35,245 bases of DNA from a virus: IMG/VR virus record IMGVR_UViG_3300010885_023942, positions 1 through 35,245 of that record. One strand, given 5' to 3'. This document shows, piece by piece, positions 13,473-22,718 of this stretch (position 1 is its first letter; every line of letters starts with the position of its first letter). The notes under the pieces are model-generated. The model saw only the letters and a program-made list of their open reading frames with translations, was not told the DNA's origin and made no database searches. The position numbers and the translations under genes were made by a program.

Positions 13473-15077
13473 ATGGCCATGCAGCGCAACGCCCTGATGC
13501 CGATGGAACTCGGCCCGGCCGCCGACGTCGGCAACTTCACCAACCCTCTGATGCAGGGCCTGCAGACCTATCGACAGGGCATGCAATCCCAGTTCGAGGG
13601 GGACCGCGCGCTGGCGTCGGAGCGCATGAACCAGCGCAAGCTCGGGATGCAGATCGACGAGCATGAGTACACCAAGCGCAAGCGGACGATAGAGGATGTC
13701 GGCAATATCGCCACGGCCGCTGATGCAGAGCAAGACCCTGCGAAGCGGGCACAGATTTACCAAGTCGCGCTTTCGCATCACCCCGACTTCAACAGCCTTC
13801 CTCCCATGTATCGTGATCCGGCGATTGGACCTCGACTCCTGATGGCCGAGGCTGGAAAGGCGAAGAACAAGCTAGACGACGATTATAAGCAATCGCAGAT
13901 CGGCCTCAACAAAGCGCATACGAACTTTTACAACAGCCGCGCCACTGCTCTGACGGCGCCGCAGCCTGCGGCACCTCAAGCGGCACCTGTCGCCGATCCG
14001 TTGCAGGGTGCTGGCCTCGACGATGAAGGCAATATCGTCACCAGTGGCCAGCGTCCGGCATCACCTTACGCAGAGCCGACTGGAGAGACGTGGCAGATTG
14101 CACCGCAGCAGGGCAAGACGCCACAGAGAATGAACCTCGGCGGCCCGCGCGACGACATTGACCGTTCAATGCGTCTCGACGAAGGCCGCCCGCAGGGGCC
14201 TGCGGGCGTTCGGATGGCGCAGGCTGCACCGGCCCCATGGCGTCCAGAGCCGTCACAGACCGATCAAGCCGCCGCGCGCATGTTCGGTCCTACGGGCGTC
14301 ACCTCTCCAGAAGTTCCTGGGATCGTTACTGATGCCGGCCGAAATAGAAGGGTCGATGTTCCGGCTACGCGCGAAGCGCAAGGCCAGCGTGCCTATGACA
14401 AGGCAACGCCAGAACAACAACAGCGGTTGATGCGTCTCCGCCAGGATCAGCAACTGTGGAGCGCGGCGCTCGGTACTCCGCGTGCTGGCTATTACTATGG
14501 TCCAGATGGCCGGGAATTGCCCAAGACGGACCGAAACTACAAGGGCGACAAGGAGACCCAAGCCCAAGTTTTGATGAATATGCAGAAGATCGATCAGGCA
14601 ACGAAAAAATTGCTTGAGCCTGGGATTGCTGGAGCCGTCACCCCGGGTGGGGTCGGGGATTACTTCACACGTTCTATCGCTGGGCAGGCCAACGTCGGCG
14701 AGACAGGTCAATCTTTTGCCGACTTGAAGCAGGCAGCCTTAGGCATTGCTTACGCGCTGTCTGGCAAGCAAGTCGCCGTCGCCGAGATGAAAAATTTTAT
14801 TGATTCTTACGGACCGCAGCCGTGGGATACCGAGTGGCGCATCAAGGCAAAATCTGCGCGGATGAAAGAGTTCTACGGGGCTCTTTTGTCGGCCGTGCGC
14901 GGCGGCGAGGACTACGACAAGGCGTTCTCGAGGGCCATGGCAACGATGGGCGTCAAAAACCCGGACGGAACGTCTGTTGGTGGTCCGGCTGGGTCCGATG
15001 CAGGCAAACCGCCAGCTCCCGACCTTTCGAAAGTCCCCACCGATGAATTGTTGCGTCGTCTGCAAGGCGGGCGCTGA
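13473..15077 (+). CDS. Internal/ejection protein candidate
   Basis: The 534-residue product begins with QRNALMPMELGPAADVG, the motif shared across this cluster. The N-terminal 150 residues form a charged helical domain that resembles structural internal proteins (YTKRKRTIEDVGNIATAADA). A Pro/Gln/Ala-rich linker follows, with a helical C-terminal domain (TKKLLEPGIAGAVTPGGVGD, then LKQAALGIAYALSGKQVAVA). It is placed as the second ejection-type gene, and its stop overlaps the next ATG (TGATG). No catalytic motif was seen. Confidence 0.6.
   Translation: MAMQRNALMPMELGPAADVGNFTNPLMQGLQTYRQGMQSQFEGDRALASERMNQRKLGMQIDEHEYTKRKRTIEDVGNIATAADAEQDPAKRAQIYQVALSHHPDFNSLPPMYRDPAIGPRLLMAEAGKAKNKLDDDYKQSQIGLNKAHTNFYNSRATALTAPQPAAPQAAPVADPLQGAGLDDEGNIVTSGQRPASPYAEPTGETWQIAPQQGKTPQRMNLGGPRDDIDRSMRLDEGRPQGPAGVRMAQAAPAPWRPEPSQTDQAAARMFGPTGVTSPEVPGIVTDAGRNRRVDVPATREAQGQRAYDKATPEQQQRLMRLRQDQQLWSAALGTPRAGYYYGPDGRELPKTDRNYKGDKETQAQVLMNMQKIDQATKKLLEPGIAGAVTPGGVGDYFTRSIAGQANVGETGQSFADLKQAALGIAYALSGKQVAVAEMKNFIDSYGPQPWDTEWRIKAKSARMKEFYGALLSAVRGGEDYDKAFSRAMATMGVKNPDGTSVGGPAGSDAGKPPAPDLSKVPTDELLRRLQGGR
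13481..13502 (+). repeat. Copy 1 of a perfect 22-base direct repeat coding QRNALMP
   Basis: Identical to 18590-18611, about 5.1 kb downstream, and lies at the start of the 534-residue gene. Both copies are in the coding frame. Other RNAL sites in the cluster use different synonymous codons, so the peptide rather than the DNA appears to be kept. Confidence 0.85.
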
Positions 15078-17857
15078 TGGCCGACCAATCCACCATAGAC
15101 GTGTACGCCGAATTGCACCGCCGCAACGCGGTGCCGGCCGAGCATAAGCCGGTCGTGGACGAGCTGGTGCGGCGTGGCGTGATCGGCGGGCAAAAGAAGG
15201 TCTATGGACCCGGCGACAAGCTCGACGACGGGACAGTGCTCGACGACCAAGGGCTTGAGCGTGGGACGGTCCTGCCGATTGCGCGCGACCCGAACACGAA
15301 CAGCCTGAGCTTGGCTGTTCCCGGCTTTATCTATCAGCCGTTCAGCGCATTCAAGAAATCGGCCGAGACGGGCACCATCAGCCCCGGCGACGCGCTCGGG
15401 ATTGCCGGCATGGGCATCACCGGCACCAATTTCATGCCTAAGCCGGTGCCCTACACGCCGGCCGTATCCGCTCGCAGGCAGAATGCGCTCTCCCGCGCGT
15501 CGGAGTTCGAGGACGCTGGTGTTCCGGCTTTTGCGCCGGCTCTGGTCGACAACATGCCGGGCGCCGAGACGGTGATGGGCGGACTGTTCGGTGGTCCGCT
15601 GCGTAACCGGGCTCAGTTGTCCATTCAAGGCGTAGAGCGCGGGGTGCAGGACACCCTAGCGCCCACCGGGGCCGCGCGTTCGGTCAACGAGATCGGAAAC
15701 GAGGTGAAGGGCGATTTGCGCCGGTCCATCGTCGACCGCTCGCGCACGGCTGATGAAATCGACAATATGACCAGGTTCGATCTGCAAGACATTTCAGGTG
15801 TCGGCCCAGGACCGAACGCGCCACGCAATGCCCCGCCGGTGCCGCGCGTTCAGCCGGAACCTTGGAACCCGCAGCGGCGTGCGATTACCGAGGCCGACGT
15901 CGATGCGGCGATGCAGAGCCCGCCACGCCTGCCGACGCCGGTTCCTCGGCAGGTGATGCTCGAAGACGTGATCTTGCCGCCGCAGATGGAACGCGCTGTG
16001 CAGGACGCCGGCGCAAGCCGTGCCGCGGCCGAACAGTTTTTGACGGGCAACGCCGAGAAGCATCAATCGCTTCAGGCGCGTATGCAGCAGCTCAGTGAGG
16101 CAGAAAAAAACCTTCCTGAAGTGCCGCGCCCTCGCCCTGTCGGCAAGCAATTCACGTCACCGCAGGAAGCAGCCCAGCAGGCAGCGGCCGAACAGGCCTA
16201 CAACGCCACGCTACCGCAGCGCCAAGCACTCGCCCGCACGCGCGCACAGCTTGAACAGGAGTATGCCCCGTTCGGCAAAGCCGAGCGAGCCTTGGCCGAT
16301 GCGGAGAACGCCCAACAGCAGGCTAATGCCTACCGGCATGCAAACCTCACCCGCGCACAGCAGGCCGAGGCTGAACGGGTTTCGAGCGAGGCACAGGATA
16401 ACTATCAACTTCGCATGTCGAATGCGCGGGATGAGGCTCGCCAGCGTGCCCAGCGTGTCGCCGATGCCGAGCATTTGGCCAACGTCAACGACCCGACGCG
16501 CCGGATTGCCTTTGAAGCGCAAGCCCGCAATCGCGCTCGCTCCGAGACCGATCGGGCACAGTATGCCGCTGATCAGACCTATCGTGCGGATCTGGAAAGG
16601 CGACAGGCGCAGGCCATCCCGCAGCGCGTCGGCGGCAACAGCCGTGAGAGCTATAACACCGAGTTCGATGCTGGATATTCAGCAGCGCGCGCGAATACGC
16701 CGCCGATGCAGATGAACCCGCTTGGCCGCCCAAGCGATGCCGGAATGACTGAGACTGCGCGTCTCTTGGATTCGGTCGCAACGGATTATCGCAAGCAAGG
16801 TTTGCTGCCAGGATATAGATCCGGCGCCGTCTTTGATGAAACGGGTCGCGTTAGCGCAGATATTCTACGGATCGTCGATAGTCTGGCCGGCCCTGGTGTA
16901 GCCGAACGCATTCGCGCAATCTCTGATATGCGACCGCGCGGAGCAACACAGCTCGGCATCGAAGGTCTCGACCAGATCCGCACAGCGATAGGCCAAGCCC
17001 TGTCTGATGCCAAACAGAAGCCGATCGGTGGCCTGACGCAAGGCGAGGGTGCATCACAGCGCGCGCGCGCGGCGTTCCTCTCTCGGTTGTACGATGCATT
17101 GGGGCGTGACGTCGATCAAGCCGTCGCCCGCGTTCCGGGTGGCGAGCTCGCAGCCGCACAGCGCACCGTGTTGCGGGACAGCTATCGCGACTTCATGACC
17201 GATATTCGCGCGCCGCTGTCGAAGGTGTTTGGTGAAAAGACCACACCAGAGCAGGCCGTCAAGCTGCTGACCGACGCCGCGCGCGGCGGGGATCGCGGCA
17301 ACATCAACCTCCTCGACGCATATTTCCGTGTTGCACGTGAAAAGGGAGACGTTGTCAGGGCTTCCGGCGCCATTCTGACAGAGATGGCACAGGGCGGGCT
17401 CGAAGGCTTCCTCGCGTCCTACCGTGGCATGCCGCCGGAAGTGCGCGCGATGATGAGCCAAGGCGAGATGCGGCCGGTCTTCGCGCGCTTGGATCAGTTG
17501 GCGCGCGTCGGCGGCTATCTTGAAAGATACGTGCCGCTGGCTCGGCCTGATCAGTCGGTGGCCGATGTCGCTCGGCGTGTCGCCAGCGGTAACAATGCGC
17601 TCATGGGGCTGATCACCTACCTTCATGCGCCTTCGGCCATCGTCTACGCCGTTGGACAGGCTGGCGCCGCTCGTACCATGGCCAGCCCGGCCTTCCAGCG
17701 CTGGCTCACCCGTGTGCCGGTGACGCGGACGCCAGCGGATCGCCGAGCCCACATCAATGCCCTCGTGCGCATTCTCGGGGCTCAGTCCGGGATAAGCGAG
17801 GACGCCGCTAAAGAGGTCAAGCGCATGCTGAACGAAGATAACAGGGGGAAGACATGA
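15077..17857 (+). CDS. Large internal/ejection protein with long coiled coil
   Basis: At 926 residues this is the largest gene of the ejection cluster. An N-terminal domain (to about 250) has RRNAVP near residue 16 and RRQNAL near residue 134. A very long Ala/Gln/Arg/Glu-rich coiled coil runs from about 320 to 530. A C-terminal domain of about 350 residues is helical (VDSLAGPGVAERIRAISDMR and later DYFR-like helices), with a semi-hydrophobic segment (ALMGLITYLHAPSAIVYAVG) near the end. The size, position and coiled coil fit a P22 gp16-like protein that crosses the envelope during DNA entry. Family identity is inferred. Confidence 0.65.
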   Translation: MADQSTIDVYAELHRRNAVPAEHKPVVDELVRRGVIGGQKKVYGPGDKLDDGTVLDDQGLERGTVLPIARDPNTNSLSLAVPGFIYQPFSAFKKSAETGTISPGDALGIAGMGITGTNFMPKPVPYTPAVSARRQNALSRASEFEDAGVPAFAPALVDNMPGAETVMGGLFGGPLRNRAQLSIQGVERGVQDTLAPTGAARSVNEIGNEVKGDLRRSIVDRSRTADEIDNMTRFDLQDISGVGPGPNAPRNAPPVPRVQPEPWNPQRRAITEADVDAAMQSPPRLPTPVPRQVMLEDVILPPQMERAVQDAGASRAAAEQFLTGNAEKHQSLQARMQQLSEAEKNLPEVPRPRPVGKQFTSPQEAAQQAAAEQAYNATLPQRQALARTRAQLEQEYAPFGKAERALADAENAQQQANAYRHANLTRAQQAEAERVSSEAQDNYQLRMSNARDEARQRAQRVADAEHLANVNDPTRRIAFEAQARNRARSETDRAQYAADQTYRADLERRQAQAIPQRVGGNSRESYNTEFDAGYSAARANTPPMQMNPLGRPSDAGMTETARLLDSVATDYRKQGLLPGYRSGAVFDETGRVSADILRIVDSLAGPGVAERIRAISDMRPRGATQLGIEGLDQIRTAIGQALSDAKQKPIGGLTQGEGASQRARAAFLSRLYDALGRDVDQAVARVPGGELAAAQRTVLRDSYRDFMTDIRAPLSKVFGEKTTPEQAVKLLTDAARGGDRGNINLLDAYFRVAREKGDVVRASGAILTEMAQGGLEGFLASYRGMPPEVRAMMSQGEMRPVFARLDQLARVGGYLERYVPLARPDQSVADVARRVASGNNALMGLITYLHAPSAIVYAVGQAGAARTMASPAFQRWLTRVPVTRTPADRRAHINALVRILGAQSGISEDAAKEVKRMLNEDNRGKT

Positions 17858-18378
17858 GAATGCCCTTTCGCAACGCGCTTGTCCCCAAGATGTACGAGGA
17901 CGATGACCCGTCCGAGATCCCGCCGGAGGGCGCGACGGACGAGATGGGTCCGCCCGACCAGTATCAGCCGCAAGACTTGATGGACAATCGCAATGCGCTG
18001 GCGCCGCGCATGCAACGGGTCGGGTTCGGCGGTGATGCCAGAGGGCAGCGTGCTCTGCGCTCGAACAATACGTTCGAAATCGAGCAATATCTTCGAGAGT
18101 TGGCGCAGTCGCCGCAAGGCGCGACCGATGCCGGTATCGCTGACATTCGAATGATGGCTCGCCAGTATGGCGTGCGCACGCCATATGACCGCGCATTCAA
18201 CGATCCTCCGACCAGTCAGAACCCGATGATGGGACCGAGCGGAAAGCCGCGTCCTCTGATGCGAGACCCGGACAGTTGGGACATCGGATCTGACGGTCGT
18301 GACCGTTTCGGGCAGGATCGATACCAATACGAGCACGGATACGACAATCTGTATATGAACCCACCGCAGCGTCGCTGA
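17854..18378 (+). CDS. Hypothetical virion-cluster protein with two RNAL motifs
   Basis: Starts at an ATGA overlap. The 174-residue product carries RNALVP at its N-terminus and RNALAP near residue 46. It is rich in Asp, Pro, Met and Arg and probably disordered (DDDPSEIPPEGATDEMGPPD), with one helical segment (EIEQYLRELAQSPQGATDAG) and a Tyr-rich C-terminus. No family is recognised. Its stop overlaps the next ATG. The repeated motif suggests it is a partner, or an internal cargo protein, of the ejection set. Confidence 0.55.
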   Translation: MRMPFRNALVPKMYEDDDPSEIPPEGATDEMGPPDQYQPQDLMDNRNALAPRMQRVGFGGDARGQRALRSNNTFEIEQYLRELAQSPQGATDAGIADIRMMARQYGVRTPYDRAFNDPPTSQNPMMGPSGKPRPLMRDPDSWDIGSDGRDRFGQDRYQYEHGYDNLYMNPPQRR

Positions 18379-19016
18379 TGTCGCGCAACGCTCTGGCGCA
18401 ACGACGCGCGCCGACGCCTTACGACCAACAGCTTGCGTTGTTCGGAGGCGAGAAAGCACAGGGCGCCGACCTCGCCGCGTTGGAGCGTGCCAAGGCGCTG
18501 CAGAAGAACGGCCAAGACCCGTGGTCAGAGGGATGGTTTCAGGACCCGACAGGCTGGTCGTTCGAGATCGACGATAGCGGCTATGCGGAGCAGCGCAACG
18601 CCCTGATGCCGGTTCAGGGGCGGGCGATCACGCGCCCTTACGGCCAGACCTACACTCACCCAGAGCTTGAGCAGCGCTACCCCGATTTCATGGCGCGCTC
18701 GCGCGTGACCGTCGATCCCGATCTTGCCCGGCGTGAGGATGTCGACGGGATGGTGACGGAAGGCAATCGGGTGTGGATCGACCCTCTGCTCTCGCCCGAC
18801 AACCGTCTCTCTACGGGTCTCCACGAGACGCAGCACGCCCTCGACAACTACGAGGGACGCCGCCGGTTCAATGCGCCGGATTACCTCAAGGACCCGCGCG
18901 AGCAGCGCGCGTTCAACGTCGAATATCGCCGCGGTCTGACGCCAGAGCAGCGGCGCCAGATGTCACCGGTGCAGACGCTTCCGGCGGCGCTGAAATCCTA
19001 TGCGGACAAGGACTAG
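18378..19016 (+). CDS. Putative zinc metallopeptidase (HExxH) of the ejection cluster
   Basis: The 212-residue product contains LHETQHALDNYEG with the zincin signature H149-E150-x-x-H153. A downstream KDPREQRAFNVEYR provides a likely third ligand, Glu175, 22 residues on. The segment GWFQDPTGWSFEIDDSGY (about 52-69) and the HPELEQRYPD stretch before the active site match a domain order seen in peptidase modules of large polyvalent phage and plasmid proteins. RNAL motifs lie at residues 3-6 and 73-76. It is short and stands alone here, rather than being part of a giant protein. Possible roles are processing of internal proteins or attack on host envelope proteins during entry; neither is shown. 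Confidence 0.65.
   Translation: MSRNALAQRRAPTPYDQQLALFGGEKAQGADLAALERAKALQKNGQDPWSEGWFQDPTGWSFEIDDSGYAEQRNALMPVQGRAITRPYGQTYTHPELEQRYPDFMARSRVTVDPDLARREDVDGMVTEGNRVWIDPLLSPDNRLSTGLHETQHALDNYEGRRRFNAPDYLKDPREQRAFNVEYRRGLTPEQRRQMSPVQTLPAALKSYADKD
18590..18611 (+). repeat. Copy 2 of the 22-base direct repeat coding QRNALMP
   Basis: Identical to 13481-13502 and in frame within the metallopeptidase gene, at residues 72-78. It sits between the GWFQDPTGW segment and the peptidase domain, so it marks a domain boundary rather than a protein end. Confidence 0.85.
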
Positions 19017-19225
19017 CCGCAAATGAACGTCCACTGGCAGACGCGGCCCGACGCGTCGCACTGACACGGGCCGATCCTGCAGCCGATCGGCGCGATGGGC
19101 GGAATCCCGCAGAAGGCCGCCTTTGTAATCTGAGACTGGATCGGCACCTTCGCCGGCTTCACCGATCCCGCGTTCGCCGTCCCAAGGCAGGCCATCATGA
19201 TCCCTGCCGCCAGTGCGTAGCGCAT
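19013..19225 (-). CDS. Secreted Cys-rich small protein, moron-like
   Basis: This is the only convincing minus-strand gene inside the late region. The start at 19225 has GGGAG upstream. The 70-residue product has a clear signal peptide (MRYALAAGIMMACLGTANA, cut after residue 19), then a mature part with six Cys in the pattern FCG...GCR..PCQC...VCQW..IC, suggesting three disulfides in the periplasm or outside the cell. It overlaps the metallopeptidase stop by four bases, converging on it, and its upstream region lies in the ribosome-site region of the tail fibre. A lysogenic conversion or exclusion role is inferred from the independent orientation; the family is not identified. Confidence 0.7.
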   Translation of the reverse strand: MRYALAAGIMMACLGTANAGSVKPAKVPIQSQITKAAFCGIPPIAPIGCRIGPCQCDASGRVCQWTFICG

Positions 19226-19286
19226 GCTCCGTTCTCCCTCTGTGTCCTCTCTCGACCCTAATCTCCACGAGGAGAAAGGCAAGTTT

Positions 19287-22200
19287 ATGCTGGATTCAAC
19301 CACAGTCTTCGATCCCGGCTTCCGCGTCACGGATGCGAACGGCGATCCCGTGTCGGGGGCCAAGCTCAAGTTCTACAATTCCGGCACCAGCACGCCAAAG
19401 ACGGTCTACGCCGACAGCGCGTTGACGGTCTCGCTCGGCTCAACCGTGACCTGCGATAGCGGCGGGTATCCCACGTCTGACGGGTCGACCAAGGTTTTGA
19501 TCTGGACCGGAACCGCAAGCTATAAAATCGTCGTCACCGACGCCTCTGACGCGACGATTGCCACGCACGACGGCATCACGGGCGCGATCTCTTCGGCCTC
19601 GCTCGGCGGCGGCATGACGGAATGGGAAACCCCGGTTTCCTCGCTCGCCACCGATACCGTGCTTACAACAACCAGCTACGGCAAGCTGATTCAGGCCGAT
19701 CCGACCGGCGGCGCATTCACGGTGACTATCCCGAGCGCTGTGACGGCGGGCGACGGTGCCCGCATCGGCGTCCGCCACAACGGAACCGCAAATCAGGTCA
19801 AGATCGCCACGCAGGGCGGGCAAACCATTAAATTGCCGGGCAACGCGACCTCAAGCGGCTACGCGCTGACAGGTCGCGGTCACAGCGTATGGGTCGTCTC
19901 GGACGGTGCGAACTGGTCACTTGACCTGGAAACCAGGCCCATCGGAACGCGCCTGATAACGATCACCTCACGCGAGACGGCGGCGCCGGCATCGCCTACG
20001 CCGGGTGCTCGCTACATCGTTGACGGCACGCCTACGGGAACTTGGCTCGCGCTCGGGTTCACGACGCAGGACATTGCCGAGGCGGACGGTCAGGGCAGCT
20101 GGATAAGGTATAGCCCGACAACGAATTGCGGATGGCTAGCCTACAGTGTTTCGGACAGCGCGTTTTATGCGTTCAAGGCGTCAGCCTGGGTTGTTCAGTC
20201 TGGCATGTCTGCACCCAGCTCGTCCGCAATCAAGGTCGCAGTCTTTGAGGACCAGAAAGCTAACGGCACAGCTGGCGGCACAGCAACGAGCGGATCTAAA
20301 TTTGTCCGCACGCTCAACACGTCGGTGAGCAATACGCTGACCAGCGCCAGCCTTGCCAGCAACCAAATCACGCTTGGGGCCGCAACCTATCTTGCCGTCT
20401 GCGAAGCCACGTTCTCCAGCACCAACGAAACACAGTTGTTTTTTGAAAGCACGGACGGGACGACGGTGTTGCTTGCGGGCAATTCCTGCGTTGTTTCGTC
20501 GGTGGGACAAGACAACCAAAATATAACGCTGGTCGGAACCTTCACGCTGGCCTCGTCCAAAGTGCTCGAGCTGAAAGGCCAGGTGCAGACCACGGCAGCG
20601 ACCACCGGTCTGGGCGTCGCGACCGGGTTCAGCGCGGGCGTCGAAAAATACGCCCGCGTTACGCTGATCGAACTGACGGCGTTGCAGGGTCCGCAGGGTG
20701 CGACCGGAGCAACAGGTTCCACGGGTACGGCCGGAGTTGATGGCGCAGACGCGGGGCTGTCATTCACCTACAATTCGAGCACGTCGGCGGCTGATCCCGG
20801 CACCGGCAAGGTGGCGTTCAACTCCGGCACGTTCGCCTCGATCACGTCGGTTTACATCTCGGAGACCGATGCCAGCGCCAACGGCCTAGCATCTGAGATC
20901 CAGTCTTGGGACGATCCAACCTCCACCATCAAGACCCGACTGCGATTCCAGAAGGGCGGCGACCCGACCAAGGTGCTGGTGCTCGACGTGTCGGGATCGA
21001 TCACCGACAACGGAACGTGGGGCACGATCCCCGTCACGTATGTTCGGCATACCGGAAGCTTCACCAATCTTGACGGCCTGAAGCTGTCGCCTGCAATCAA
21101 GGGCGACAAGGGCGACGCCGGCGCGACGGGTTCGACAGGATCAACCGGCAGTACGGGTGCCACCGGCGCCACGGGTCCGAACACGGGCCTAGACTACCAG
21201 TGGAACACAGCAACTAGCGGCGATCCCGGCACCGGCAAGTTGCTCGTCAATAACGCGACGCCAGCCAGCGCGACGCAACTCAACATATCGGAAAGCAACC
21301 AGCAGAGCGCGAGCCAGTCTGCCTATATTGCGACATGGGACGACGGAACCACGGCCAGCAACAAGGGCATTGTCCGCATTGTTGACGTGTCGGCACCGGG
21401 AACAAATTTTCTCGAGTACCGGATCACCGGCGCACTGACGGACGTTGGCGCCTACGATACGTTTCCTGTGACCTACGTTGGCGGCGCCGGCACCATAGCA
21501 AACGCTGCGATCGTTGCGGTGATGTTCTTCGCGACCGGCGACAAGGGAACGGACGGCGCGGGCTCGGGTGATGTCGTCGGCCCGGCGGCTTCGGTGGACA
21601 GCGAGTTGGCGCTGTTCAGCTCAACCACCGGCAAGCTATTGAAGCGGGCCACGCTGACGGGCCTTGTTAAAGCGGCCTCGGGCGTCGCGTCTGCTGCAAC
21701 CGCAGGAACGGACTATGTCGTCCCCGGCGGCGCGCTTGGCACGCCCTCCAGCGGCACGCTGACCAACACGACAGGATTGCCGATCAGCACGGGTGTTTCC
21801 GGCCTCGGCACGGGCGTTGCCACGGCTCTCGCAGTCAACGTCGGGTCTGCCGGCGCGTTTGTCACGTTCAACGGCGCTGTCGGTACGCCATCGTCGATCA
21901 CGTTGACGAATGGCACCGGCCTTCCAATCAGCGGCATCACCGGGCTCGGGACGGGTGTCGGAACCGCCCTGGCAATCGCAGTCGGATCGGCCGGCGCATT
22001 CGTGACCTTCAACGGGGCGGGCGGCACACCGTCTTCGATCACGCTGACCAACGGCACAAGCTTACCTGTGTCTGGCATCACCGCATCGACATCGACCGCG
22101 CTCGGCGTGGGGTCGGTCGAGCTCGGCCACGCCACCGACACGACGCTTTCGCGCTCGGCTGCGGGAGAGCTGGCCGTTGAAGGGACGTTGGTCAAGAAAG

Positions 22201-22718
22201 TCGGCACGGAGACCATCTACGTCCCCGCCGCAGCCATGACGGCTCGCACCACCAACGGTGCAGCTGCCGGAACGGCTGAGACGACCACCAATAAAATTAT
22301 GCTGTCTACGCTGGACTTCGACACCACGACGCAGGAGTTCGCGCAGTTTGCGGTGAGGATGCCAAAGAGCTGGAACCTCGGCACGGTAACGGCAACGTTT
22401 ACGTGGAGCCATGCGGCAACGGCGACGAATTTCGGTGTCGTGTGGGCACTAGAAGCGGTCGCGATATCCGATCAGGACGCGGGCGATGCTGCAGTCGGAA
22501 CCGCCCAGCAAATCGCCGATACCGGCGGAACGACGAACACGCTGTATGTGACCTCGGCAACATCAGCCATCACCATCGCAGGCACACCAGCGGCGCAAGA
22601 TTGGGTCGTCTTCCAGGTTAAGAGGGTTCCAGCCGACGCGTCGGACACTATGGCCATTGATGCCCGACTGCACGGCGTCACTGTCAATTTCACCACCAAC
22701 GCGAGCACCGACGCATGA
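19287..22718 (+). CDS. Tail fibre protein with collagen-like and beta repeats
   Basis: The ATG at 19287 is chosen because AAAGG lies seven bases upstream and the protein then opens LDSTTVFDPGFRVTDANGDP, a typical fibre N-terminal domain with KLKFYNSGTSTPKTVYAD. The 1,143-residue product contains three collagen-like Gly-X-Y runs (coded near 20686-20745, 21098-21183 and 21538-21560). These separate beta domains related to each other (GLSFTYNSSTSAADPGTGK and GLDYQWNTATSGDPGTGK). Three repeats of GTPSS-TLTN-GLPIS type (21733-22080) precede a C-terminal beta domain. It probably trimerises and carries host recognition. An in-frame ATG at 19224 would overlap the minus-strand gene start. Confidence 0.88.
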   Translation: MLDSTTVFDPGFRVTDANGDPVSGAKLKFYNSGTSTPKTVYADSALTVSLGSTVTCDSGGYPTSDGSTKVLIWTGTASYKIVVTDASDATIATHDGITGAISSASLGGGMTEWETPVSSLATDTVLTTTSYGKLIQADPTGGAFTVTIPSAVTAGDGARIGVRHNGTANQVKIATQGGQTIKLPGNATSSGYALTGRGHSVWVVSDGANWSLDLETRPIGTRLITITSRETAAPASPTPGARYIVDGTPTGTWLALGFTTQDIAEADGQGSWIRYSPTTNCGWLAYSVSDSAFYAFKASAWVVQSGMSAPSSSAIKVAVFEDQKANGTAGGTATSGSKFVRTLNTSVSNTLTSASLASNQITLGAATYLAVCEATFSSTNETQLFFESTDGTTVLLAGNSCVVSSVGQDNQNITLVGTFTLASSKVLELKGQVQTTAATTGLGVATGFSAGVEKYARVTLIELTALQGPQGATGATGSTGTAGVDGADAGLSFTYNSSTSAADPGTGKVAFNSGTFASITSVYISETDASANGLASEIQSWDDPTSTIKTRLRFQKGGDPTKVLVLDVSGSITDNGTWGTIPVTYVRHTGSFTNLDGLKLSPAIKGDKGDAGATGSTGSTGSTGATGATGPNTGLDYQWNTATSGDPGTGKLLVNNATPASATQLNISESNQQSASQSAYIATWDDGTTASNKGIVRIVDVSAPGTNFLEYRITGALTDVGAYDTFPVTYVGGAGTIANAAIVAVMFFATGDKGTDGAGSGDVVGPAASVDSELALFSSTTGKLLKRATLTGLVKAASGVASAATAGTDYVVPGGALGTPSSGTLTNTTGLPISTGVSGLGTGVATALAVNVGSAGAFVTFNGAVGTPSSITLTNGTGLPISGITGLGTGVGTALAIAVGSAGAFVTFNGAGGTPSSITLTNGTSLPVSGITASTSTALGVGSVELGHATDTTLSRSAAGELAVEGTLVKKVGTETIYVPAAAMTARTTNGAAAGTAETTTNKIMLSTLDFDTTTQEFAQFAVRMPKSWNLGTVTATFTWSHAATATNFGVVWALEAVAISDQDAGDAAVGTAQQIADTGGTTNTLYVTSATSAITIAGTPAAQDWVVFQVKRVPADASDTMAIDARLHGVTVNFTTNASTDA

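Noticed and set aside
12756-13781. Minus-strand frame of 341 codons opposite the first ejection genes
   Set aside because: It spans two coupled plus-strand genes and shows mirrored codon bias only.
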